Assembly: GCA_016650215.1 (NCBI GenBank)
Contig: JAENWF010000179.1
Location: forward strand, 1-35,903
DNA length: 35,903 bases
Direction: 5' to 3'
Source of the DNA: Thermoanaerobaculia bacterium
GTDB lineage: Bacteria > Acidobacteriota > Thermoanaerobaculia > Gp7-AA8
Of this stretch, positions 22,932 through 29,986 are shown piece after piece (the first letter of the stretch is position 1; every line of letters starts with the position of its first letter). The notes beneath the pieces are model-generated. The model saw only the letters and a program-made list of their open reading frames with translations. It was not told the origin of the DNA and searched no databases. The position numbers and the translations under genes were made by a program.

Positions 22932-24953
22932 TTACCGCCCTGCTGGGCGTGATCGCGCCTCGCGAAAATTGAGCGCATCACGCAGCAGCGGGTGGTAGAT
23001 GCTGATCTCGCGAAGATCGCCGGTTCTGGTAATGCGGATGAGGCGCGCGTTCTTGAGCGCGCGAATCGGCTCGTCGATCTCGAAGAGCTCGAGATCCCCC
23101 TCCGCCGATTCTTCTCCGATCGGTGACGACGCCTTCAGGGTCAACGCGAACAACCGGCGAGCGGCCGCCGAGAGCTTCGATGCCCGAGCCCCGATCGCGC
23201 GCGCGAGTAGCGCTTTCGGATCGCCGCCCGAATGCGTGAAGACATCCGACATCATCTCGATCAGCGCGGGGTTGCCGCCGCTCTGCTGGAAGATAGCGTC
23301 AGCCAGCCGCTTCCTGCGGATGCCTGCAGCGTCGCCGACCCTGCCAGTCATCGAGCGCGTGAGAGGCTTCAGCTCGACCTCACTCGTCGTCAGATTTCCA
23401 TTCAGCAGCGACTGGAGCAGCAGACTCGTTCTCCAGTCTTCGGTGCGATACGACAGGACGAGCATCAGCCGCTGGTCGCCCGCCCGCTGGAAGATCCGCG
23501 TCAGCACCTGAGCGCTCTGATAATCGCCCCACTGTGCGTCGTCGAGCAGGATGAGAATTGGCCGGTCGCCCGCGAGCTTGTGAACGATCGCGTTGAGCTC
23601 CGAGACCGCACGAGCGATCAGCTTCTCGCCGGTCGGCAGCGCGATCGTCGCTTCTCCAACGTCGCCCGAGGATTCGGTCGCCAGAGCCGGGAAGACTTCC
23701 GTCACCGAGATCGCACGACTCAGGATCTCATCGACCGCGGGACTCTTCTGCCGCCGGATCTCGCGCGATACGGCTTCGACGATCGAGTCGATCGCATTCA
23801 GCGGCATCGATTCGAACGCATGGCAGCACCCGGCGAGAATCAACGCTTTCCCCGACTCGCGCACCTCGTCCAGAAATCGCCCGGCAAGCGCGCTCTTTCC
23901 GACGCCGGGCGAACCGTGCAGCAGCACGATGCGCGGTGTTCCCGGTTCGAGCGAGTCGAGCAATCGATGCAGCCGCCGCTTCTCGCGGCCGCGGCCGATC
24001 AGTTCCGTTGCACGGTCGCGCGTCCGCTCCATGCGCTCCGGATCGAAGCTGCGCACGCGCATCCGCTCGAGGATCGCTTCGTCTGATGGCCTCTTCGACG
24101 GATCGCGCTGCAGACATTCATGCGCGAGCGCCGAGAGATCTTCGGGAACGCCTTCAACCACGTCCCCTGCACGCGGCGCCTCGTCGTGCATCTGATGCTC
24201 GACGATCTCGAGCGCGGTCTGTCCGCCGAACGGCATCTGCGCCGTCAGCGCCTGATAGAGCAATACTCCGAACCCGTACCAGTCATTCGGCGGCGCCGGC
24301 GGCGAAGCGATCACCTGCTCGGGACTCATGTAGCCGGGCGTCCCGACGACCGTGCGACGGTCGATCGTGTCCTCGAGCGAAACCTCGGCGACAAGTCCGA
24401 AGTCCAGAATCACGATCCGCCCCTCGCCTGTGATCATGATGTTCGAGGGCTTGATGTCGCGATGAACGACTCCGCGCGCGTGAAGCGTCGCAATCGCAAT
24501 CGCGATCTGGCGAAAGGTTTCCCGCACCTGTTCGACGTAGAGCGGGCTGATTGCCTTCGTCGTCTTTGCAGGGGCGCGAAGCACGATGGTCGCATCGCCG
24601 TCAAACTCCGGTTGCGTCGGCGTCCGCGCTTCGAGGAACGACTGCTGCAATTCGACGAACGCCAGATGCTCGAGCAGCTCCGTGCCGCGGATCAGCTCCA
24701 TCGACAGAACCCAGTACTCGCCGAGCACCGCGAGCTCGTAGAGGCTCACGAGATTCGGGTGGCGCAGCTCCGCAAGAACCCGGAACTCGCGCTTGAAACG
24801 CGCGATGCTGTCGGTCGAAACGCGTTCGAGCACTTTCAACGCGACGGTTCGATTTCGTTGATGGTCGAACGCTTCGTACACGGCTCCGAACGAACCGGAG
24901 CCGAGGAGCTTTCTGACCTCGAAACGACCCCCGGGAATCTGCGGCAACGACAT
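22932..24953 (-). CDS. Ser/Thr protein kinase fused to a STAND-like ATPase
   Basis: This 673-residue cytoplasmic protein has an N-terminal Hanks-type kinase (about 10-300) that looks active: glycine loop GSGSFGAVY (18-26), Lys40, Glu56, HRD (164-166), DFG (184-186) and GTPGYMSPEQ (204-213). A roughly 35-residue insert (about 105-140, FLEARTPTQPEFDGDATIV) separates the hinge from the HRD helix. After a basic linker an AAA_16/STAND-type ATPase follows, with Walker A GSPGVGKS (347-354), Walker B ILILLDDAQW (about 466-475) and a winged-helix-like end (ISIYHPLLRDAL). Related fusions often continue with several hundred residues of TPR sensor repeats; here the chain stops right after the ATPase. There is no membrane helix. 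It is monocistronic, with no obvious substrate nearby. Confidence 0.92.
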   Translation of the reverse strand: MSLPQIPGGRFEVRKLLGSGSFGAVYEAFDHQRNRTVALKVLERVSTDSIARFKREFRVLAELRHPNLVSLYELAVLGEYWVLSMELIRGTELLEHLAFVELQQSFLEARTPTQPEFDGDATIVLRAPAKTTKAISPLYVEQVRETFRQIAIAIATLHARGVVHRDIKPSNIMITGEGRIVILDFGLVAEVSLEDTIDRRTVVGTPGYMSPEQVIASPPAPPNDWYGFGVLLYQALTAQMPFGGQTALEIVEHQMHDEAPRAGDVVEGVPEDLSALAHECLQRDPSKRPSDEAILERMRVRSFDPERMERTRDRATELIGRGREKRRLHRLLDSLEPGTPRIVLLHGSPGVGKSALAGRFLDEVRESGKALILAGCCHAFESMPLNAIDSIVEAVSREIRRQKSPAVDEILSRAISVTEVFPALATESSGDVGEATIALPTGEKLIARAVSELNAIVHKLAGDRPILILLDDAQWGDYQSAQVLTRIFQRAGDQRLMLVLSYRTEDWRTSLLLQSLLNGNLTTSEVELKPLTRSMTGRVGDAAGIRRKRLADAIFQQSGGNPALIEMMSDVFTHSGGDPKALLARAIGARASKLSAAARRLFALTLKASSPIGEESAEGDLELFEIDEPIRALKNARLIRITRTGDLREISIYHPLLRDALNFREARSRPAGR

Positions 24954-25000
24954 CAGTGATGGACCTGTCCTCTAAGTGAGCAAGGGGAGTGCCGATTCGG

Positions 25001-25006
25001 TACGAT
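25001..25006 (+). promoter_or_regulatory. -10-like box TACGAT before a small gene
   Basis: TACGAT ends 7 nt before ATG 25014 and overlaps the alternative ATG 25005. A GGGGAG at 24983-24988 is too far upstream for either start. Confidence 0.35.
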
Positions 25007-25013
25007 GCACTTC

Positions 25014-25304
25014 ATGTCATGGCGCATCGATCGTCAATGGAACGGCAGGTTTGCAATCCATTCGAGCCGCATCGACGACTACATCGTAATCGATGCCGAC
25101 GAGCAGCAGATCGAGCAGATCTACGCTGACAAAGGTGTGAAGGTCTACCTCGCCAGCGCCCGCGCGCAGATGACCACGCGCGTGACGGAGACCGGCGAGT
25201 CGGGCGAAGCGAAGATCGAGGACAGCCGGCGCCGCGGCGCGCCGCCGAAAGAGGGCGCGGTTCCGATCGGCGTGACAGGATTCTCGACGGACGACTCTGA
25301 ATGA
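25014..25304 (+). CDS. Small hypothetical protein
   Basis: This 96-residue soluble protein has no recognised family. The first half looks like a compact alpha/beta unit (MSWRIDRQWNGRFAIHSSRI, DYIVIDADEQQIEQIYADKGVKVYLASARAQMTTRV). The second half is charged and Pro/Gly-rich (ETGESGEAKIEDSRRRGAPP), probably disordered. ATG 25014 is favoured over 25005 because a TACGAT box overlaps the earlier codon. High third-position GC supports it as coding. It is divergent from the kinase gene (61 bp between starts) and convergent with the DUF3592 gene. Confidence 0.65.
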   Translation: MSWRIDRQWNGRFAIHSSRIDDYIVIDADEQQIEQIYADKGVKVYLASARAQMTTRVTETGESGEAKIEDSRRRGAPPKEGAVPIGVTGFSTDDSE

Positions 25305-25335
25305 GGGGATCGTGGTGACTGGGATCGAAAGGCGT

Positions 25336-25776
25336 CTATTGTGAAGCCGGCGTAGACGACATCTTTAGAAACAGCATGACCGCGAAGAACAGTAACCCTC
25401 CAAGTATCAACGCCACTGCTTTTCCCCAACGGCCGACAATGATTTGCGCGTGCTCCGGGTGTGACTTGTTGTAGAGCACCGGTACCGGACTGCCGACTGC
25501 CCATTTTCGATCGCCGAACCCGTTCTCCGACTCGAAAGAAACGCGCTTGCCGTCAACTTGAAAATGCACGGTCGGATAGTAAATGTCCACTGTGCTCTCG
25601 CCGTCGCTCATACCGCCGACACTTTCTGTAGCCTTCGACCAATGAACGATCTTGCCGACAGCTCTTTTTCCTCCCAGCGAGAGTAAGAGGTTCTCCACGA
25701 CGATGGCGACTCCGTAGAGGACGATGAATGCGGCGCCGAGAAACAGGGCCTTGACGATGATGCCCGGCGCTGTCAT
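25336..25776 (-). CDS. DUF3592 membrane protein
   Basis: This 146-residue DUF3592-like protein has an N-terminal helix (about 7-32, VKALFLGAAFIVLYGVAIVVENLLL) and a C-terminal helix (about 118-138, AVALILGGLLFFAVMLFL). Between them is an extracytoplasmic beta domain with TVDIYYPTVHFQVDGKRVSFESENGFG and VGSPVPVLYNKSHPEHAQI, the family's hallmark. Function is unknown. The frame extends to ATG 25854, only seven bases after the SDR stop, but those extra 26 residues are polar and unlike the family, so 25776 is preferred. No Shine-Dalgarno was seen for either start. It may be the second gene of an SDR-DUF3592 unit. Confidence 0.75.
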   Translation of the reverse strand: MTAPGIIVKALFLGAAFIVLYGVAIVVENLLLSLGGKRAVGKIVHWSKATESVGGMSDGESTVDIYYPTVHFQVDGKRVSFESENGFGDRKWAVGSPVPVLYNKSHPEHAQIIVGRWGKAVALILGGLLFFAVMLFLKMSSTPASQ

Positions 25777-25860
25777 AGCGGCGATAACGAACGCATGTTC
25801 ATCATAGCGCTCATGAGAGTGATGACGCGGTTCGCGTCCGCTGAAGCGGAACATGAGCCG

Positions 25861-26790
25861 CTACTCGCCGGGCATGCCGTACGGCATCGCGCCCCAGTAC
25901 GTGTAGAAGGCTTCATCGAGTTTCTTCCAGCCTGCCGCGACCTCCGGCTCGTTTGCCTGCAACCACCGTACGAAATGGGGTCGCGTGCCGTCCGCATCGT
26001 TGATTCCGTACTCGTCACCGAGATCCCATGACGCGAAGACACGCCCGTTCTTCGTTGCGACGTTCGGATCAGCGGCAAGAGCTGCCACTGAGCGACCGAC
26101 GAAGAGTGGCGTCTCAGAAGCGATGAAGGGCTTCACGTTCTTCGCCGCGTCGCGCCAGTTTTCCTCGGTCACGCCGAAATGATCCAGCATCCATTCGGAC
26201 CGCAGAAATCCGGGAGTCACCGCAACGGCAGTGATGCCGCGCCCCTTCAGTTCCTGCGAGAGCGCGAATGCCATACGGATGACGGTGGTCTTCACGAGGT
26301 CATAAAAAAAATGTCCTCGATAAAAGAACGCATCGCCGTCTGTGATCTCGACGACCAGTCCTCCGTTTCGCATCCGCGGAAGGCCGTAGTAGCTGGTGAT
26401 GATGTGCGTCTTGATCGCGCGATCGATGAGCGTCAGCCCGTCTTCGAGCTTCGTCTCCCACAGCTTCTTTCCCCACTCGACGAGGTCGTCGCCTCCCCAG
26501 ATGTCATTGATCAGGATGTCGAACGCTCCGACCTGCTCGAACAAGCGCGCGACCTGATCGGGTGCTGTGTGATCGACCTGAACTGCGATCCCATGACCGC
26601 CTCTTGCTGTCACGATCTCCGCGGTTTCGTTGATCGTCTCGGGACGATTCTTCATGCCGGGTTTGCCGGGAACGCTGCGGCCGGTGCAGTAGACGGTTGC
26701 TCCCGCCTCACCAAGAGCAGTCGCGATGCCTCGCCCTGCACCGCGGGTTGCACCGGCAACGACTGCGATCTTTCCTTCGAGTGGTTTGAT
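25861..26790 (-). CDS. SDR-family oxidoreductase with probable AUC start
   Basis: This 309-residue classical-type short-chain dehydrogenase has nucleotide loop GATRGAGRG (13-21), YCTGRS, the LINDIWGG strand (Asn95) and the catalytic YDLVK (Tyr163, Lys167). Thr150 lies where Ser is usual (VVEITDG). The C-terminal part is long (DYGINDADGTRPHF-type region near 265-309). No ATG, GTG or TTG lies at the expected N-terminus. The frame reads on upstream to a GTG at 26874, but the promoter (-35 TTGACA, 17-bp spacer, -10 TGCAAT) lies downstream of that codon. AAGGAGGT (26795-26802) sits 4 nt before an ATC at 26790, giving (M)KPLEGKIAVVAGATRG, the normal family start. The substrate is unknown. Confidence 0.85.
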   Translation of the reverse strand: MKPLEGKIAVVAGATRGAGRGIATALGEAGATVYCTGRSVPGKPGMKNRPETINETAEIVTARGGHGIAVQVDHTAPDQVARLFEQVGAFDILINDIWGGDDLVEWGKKLWETKLEDGLTLIDRAIKTHIITSYYGLPRMRNGGLVVEITDGDAFFYRGHFFYDLVKTTVIRMAFALSQELKGRGITAVAVTPGFLRSEWMLDHFGVTEENWRDAAKNVKPFIASETPLFVGRSVAALAADPNVATKNGRVFASWDLGDEYGINDADGTRPHFVRWLQANEPEVAAGWKKLDEAFYTYWGAMPYGMPGE

Positions 26791-26829
26791 CTCGACCTCC
26801 TTCGCGACTCCTGATCGCGGGTGATGCGC

Positions 26830-26858
26830 ATTGCAGTCATCCGCGCCGGCGGTGTCAA
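26830..26858 (-). promoter_or_regulatory. Sigma-70-type promoter for the SDR gene
   Basis: On the minus strand a perfect -35 (TTGACA, 26858-26853) is followed by a 17-bp spacer and a -10 of TGCAAT (26835-26830, 4 of 6). Transcription would begin near 26823, about 33 nt before the proposed start and just ahead of the AAGGAGGT ribosome-binding site. Confidence 0.6.
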
Positions 26859-26900
26859 GCGGGACTGGGACCACGGACGCGCTCCGGAGCGGGCGGCGGC

Positions 26901-26921
26901 GGGTCAATCTGAAATTGACCC
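26901..26921. promoter_or_regulatory. Operator-like perfect palindrome GGGTCAAT-N5-ATTGACCC
   Basis: The 8-bp arms at 26901-26908 and 26914-26921 are exact inverted repeats around CTGAA. The palindrome lies between the divergent SDR and membrane-protein genes and covers the -35 position of a TAGAAT box (26931-26936) that would drive the rightward genes. The binding protein is unknown. Confidence 0.55.
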
Positions 26922-26970
26922 GGCGTCCATTAGAATGCTGGCCGAGTTGCCGGTACAAGCAACTGCACTG

Positions 26971-27456
26971 ATGTCTCGCTGGTCTCACTGCTCTCCCGGA
27001 CGACGTGTCGCCGCGCGCGTGTTCAGCGCGTCGTGGCGGATCGCGTTGATCGCGTTTCACGGCGTCCTGCTCGCCGGCCGTCTTTCCGATGCTTCGATTC
27101 TCGAGCCCGCGGTTCTCGTGCGCTGGGGCGGGGCACTCGCGCTGCTCCTGACGGCTTTTCTGTTCCAGCGCTTCGCGCCGTTCCGGCTCCGCGGACGACG
27201 CGCCATCATTGTCTTCTGGCTCCTGGCGGCGTTGCTTCATCTCTTCGGGCCGCTCGAACTCCTCGGGCGCGAGCTCGATGTGGAGTTGACGCTCGGCTTC
27301 GCCATTCCGGTGCTCGCCTTCGCGCTGCTGCTCGCCGCCGCGACGCGCGGCGCGTCGCGCGCCGTCGGCGCCTTCGTGCAGCGGTCCCTCATCCTTCATC
27401 TCGCGCCCGTCCTCATACCGACCGCACCACGCGGTCCTCCGTTGCGCGGCTTCTAG
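26971..27456 (+). CDS. Small polytopic membrane protein, unknown function
   Basis: I do not recognise a family for this 161-residue integral membrane protein. It begins MSRWSHCSPGRRVAARV and has about four hydrophobic helices (WRIALIAFHGVLLAG; VRWGGALALLLTAFLF; AIIVFWLLAALLHLFGPL; LGFAIPVLAFALLLAAA), with an Arg-rich loop between helices 2 and 3 (QRFAPFRLRGRR). The short C-terminal tail is Pro/Arg-rich. The start is uncertain: ATG 26935 is in frame but overlaps a TAGAAT box, so 26971 was taken; neither has a good Shine-Dalgarno. It lies 72 nt before the TonB-dependent receptor on the same strand and is probably in the same unit, so a role in the same uptake process is possible. Confidence 0.6.
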   Translation: MSRWSHCSPGRRVAARVFSASWRIALIAFHGVLLAGRLSDASILEPAVLVRWGGALALLLTAFLFQRFAPFRLRGRRAIIVFWLLAALLHLFGPLELLGRELDVELTLGFAIPVLAFALLLAAATRGASRAVGAFVQRSLILHLAPVLIPTAPRGPPLRGF

Positions 27457-27528
27457 CGCGCATTTTGAAACGACGGAGCAGAGCTACCGGCTGATCGCCG
27501 CCCCTCCGCTCTTCACTCGGAGACTTCC

Positions 27529-29811
27529 ATGAAATCGTTAATCACGAGCGCGTTCGCGCTCACGATCCAGCTTCTCCTTCCTTTCCCGGCAGTCGCACAG
27601 ACGCCAGCGGACGATCCCAAAACCGAGAAAACTGTCGATGCCGCAGAGGCGAAGGCGCCGGTTCCATCCTTCTTCTCGGAGACGACGGTCACTGCGACTG
27701 GCTCGAAACGTGATGTCTTCGAAATCGCGACGCCAGTCACGGTCATCCGCAGGGAACAGATCGAGCGCAAGGCTCCGCAGAACGCGGCAGACCTTTTGCG
27801 CGAAGAGCCCGGCGTTGACGTCGCAGGCGTAGGCCCCAATCAGATGCGGCCGGTGATCCGCGCGCAGCGCGGCCTGCGCATCCTTTTCCTCGAGAACGGC
27901 TTGCGACTCAACAACCCCCGCCGCCAGACCGACTTCGGCGAGATCTCCGGCCTCGTGGATCTTGGCAGCGTCCAGACGATGGAAGTCGTCCGCGGCCCGG
28001 CCTCGGTGCTCTACGGCAGCGACGCCATCGGCGGCGTGCTGAATCTCGTCTCTCGCGAGCCGGCCGCCGGCGCCTTCGCCGGCGCGCTCGATCTCTCCTG
28101 GGCGGATGCCGGCGACCGCCAGCGCGGCAGCGCGTGGGTCTCGGGCGCGACGGGCAAATTCTCCTGGCAGATTGGCGCGTCGAAGCGGAGCGCGGACGAC
28201 TACGAGGCGCCGTCCGGCGACTTCGGCGAGATCCGCCTGCCTCAGTCCACGCGCGTGCTCGACTCCGGCGTCGACGACAACACGCTCTGGGGCTCGCTCG
28301 GCTGGTCGATCAACGACCGAAACCTCCTCCGCTTCCGCCTGAACCGCTATGACGCCGGCCAAACCGGCTTCGGATACATCCCTGGCGAGCGGTACGGCAT
28401 CGAGGAAGAAGTGAAGATCCGCATCCTCTATCCCGAACAGCAGTTCGATCGCTACACGCTCTCCTACTTCGGCAACAGCGATGCGAATCGTTTCGCGAGC
28501 TCGATGAATATCCAAGCCTACTATCAGCGCAACAAGCGCCAACTCAACAACGAAATCGGCATCAATATCGGTCCGATCGCGCCCGGCTTCCCAGACTCGG
28601 CGGTCGAGGCCAACACCGAGAACCGCACGCTAGGATCGACGACGGGCTTGCGCGCCGACGCGGTGAAAGTCTTCGGCGGCGGCACTCATACGGTCACCTA
28701 CGGCGTCGAGGCATACCGCGACCGGAGCTTCAACACCGACTACTCCGTAACCACCACGCGTCTCCGTTTCGCCGGCCCGCCGTTCGAAGTCGTTCAGGTA
28801 TCGACGCGCGGTAAGGCGAATGCGCCGAATGCAACGAACACCAGCTCCGGCCTCTTCGTGCAGGACGAGATCACCTTCAACCCGCGGCTTCGCGTCACCG
28901 CAGGTCTGCGCTACCAATCGGTCGAGACCAGGGCCACGGGAACACCCCAATGGGACATCACCGGTCTCGACTTCATAGACAGCAACACCGTCGGATCCCT
29001 CACGGCGACCTATGAGCTCGCCCACTACATCAACGCCTTCGTTTCGTACGGCACCGCCTTCCGCGCGCCGAACATCATCGAGCGCCTCTTCAACGGGCCA
29101 ACTCCGGAGGGGAACGGCTATCAGCTTCTCAACCCGGCGCTCGCGTCCGAGACCAGCGGAAACTGGGACGTCGGCGTGAAGTACCGCCGCGCGAACGCGT
29201 TCATGGAGCTCGTCGGATTCCGCAACACGATCTCCGACGGGATCGTCCAGGACTTCCTCTCGCCCGAGGACGTGTTGCAGCTCCCGGCCGAGTTGCAGGC
29301 CGCCATCAGGGCGAGCGGTGCGCGCTTCGTCGTGCAGCAGGTCAACGCCGACCGCCTGCGCTACGAAGGAGTCGAGTTCGCCACCGGTTACCGCACGCAC
29401 GTGGGCATCACGCTCGGTGGCAATTTCACGTATATCAACGCCTCGCGGCTCGGCGCGACGACGATCCTTCCACCGGACGACGTCTATCGCACAAAGACGT
29501 TCCTCTACGCGCGCTACGAGCCGGAGGGATCGCGCTTGTGGGCCGAGGTCAACGCGCGTCACAACGGCAACGCGAAGGCCAATGTCGACCCCGACGAGCC
29601 GCCACCTCCGGTCGGCACCGAACTGCCGGCGTTCACCGTCGCAAATCTCGGCGCCGGCGCTCGCGTATACGCGCACGGTTCGTTCACACATGACGTCACG
29701 CTCTGGGTCGACAACCTCGCAGACACCCTCTATGCCGAATTCACGAACGCGTCATTTTTCCGTCCCGAGCCCGGACGGACGGTAAGAGTGGGGTACCGGC
29801 TGGGGTTCTGA
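27529..29811 (+). CDS. TonB-dependent outer-membrane receptor
   Basis: This 760-residue protein has a signal peptide (about 1-24, ending AVAQ) and a short linker. The plug domain spans about 50-170 (ETTVTATGSKRDVFEIATPVTVI, LLREEPGVDVAGVGPNQMRPVIRAQRG, EVVRGPASVLYGSDAIGGVLNLVSR). A 22-strand-type beta barrel reaches the C-terminus (VRVGYRLGF, ending in Phe as outer-membrane proteins do). The plug and barrel resemble the heme/hemoglobin/siderophore receptor branch, but the ligand cannot be stated. A NPRR segment follows the plug's loop (LFLENGLRLNNPRRQTDFGE). ATG 27529 has GGAG 7 nt upstream. No TonB, ExbB/D or periplasmic binding protein genes are present. The palindrome at 26901 may regulate the unit. 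Confidence 0.93.
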   Translation: MKSLITSAFALTIQLLLPFPAVAQTPADDPKTEKTVDAAEAKAPVPSFFSETTVTATGSKRDVFEIATPVTVIRREQIERKAPQNAADLLREEPGVDVAGVGPNQMRPVIRAQRGLRILFLENGLRLNNPRRQTDFGEISGLVDLGSVQTMEVVRGPASVLYGSDAIGGVLNLVSREPAAGAFAGALDLSWADAGDRQRGSAWVSGATGKFSWQIGASKRSADDYEAPSGDFGEIRLPQSTRVLDSGVDDNTLWGSLGWSINDRNLLRFRLNRYDAGQTGFGYIPGERYGIEEEVKIRILYPEQQFDRYTLSYFGNSDANRFASSMNIQAYYQRNKRQLNNEIGINIGPIAPGFPDSAVEANTENRTLGSTTGLRADAVKVFGGGTHTVTYGVEAYRDRSFNTDYSVTTTRLRFAGPPFEVVQVSTRGKANAPNATNTSSGLFVQDEITFNPRLRVTAGLRYQSVETRATGTPQWDITGLDFIDSNTVGSLTATYELAHYINAFVSYGTAFRAPNIIERLFNGPTPEGNGYQLLNPALASETSGNWDVGVKYRRANAFMELVGFRNTISDGIVQDFLSPEDVLQLPAELQAAIRASGARFVVQQVNADRLRYEGVEFATGYRTHVGITLGGNFTYINASRLGATTILPPDDVYRTKTFLYARYEPEGSRLWAEVNARHNGNAKANVDPDEPPPPVGTELPAFTVANLGAGARVYAHGSFTHDVTLWVDNLADTLYAEFTNASFFRPEPGRTVRVGYRLGF

Positions 29812-29824
29812 TGACTCCGGATCG

Positions 29825-29943
29825 TCAACGGGGACGGAAAACCGCCGGCTCAAGCCGGCGCCACGTCATGCACGGATAGCTTCCGTGAGCCATGCTCGAT
29901 GTGGCGCCGGCTCTCAAGCCGGCGGCTTTTCGTTCCCTGTTGA
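29825..29943. repeat. Palindromic repeat family A, full copy
   Basis: This 119-bp element has imperfect inverted arms of about 40 bp. The inner arms CCGCCGGCT-CAAGCCGGCGCCAC (29842-29864) pair with 29901-29925; the outer parts (TCAACGGGGACGG and CGTTCCCTGTTGA) also pair. It lies between the receptor gene and the HYR gene and is the most complete copy in the window. Confidence 0.88.
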
Positions 29944-29986
29944 TCCCTTGTCGCCAAGGCGCCATTTCTGGGAGGTATACAGAGTG

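Noticed and set aside
24120-24959. Plus-strand 279-residue frame opposite the kinase
   Set aside because: Antisense to the kinase catalytic core; no recognised motifs.
26875-27399. N-terminal extension of the SDR frame (minus strand, to 27399)
   Set aside because: Charged Glu/Arg-rich shadow of the membrane-protein gene, lying upstream of the SDR promoter; not part of the enzyme.
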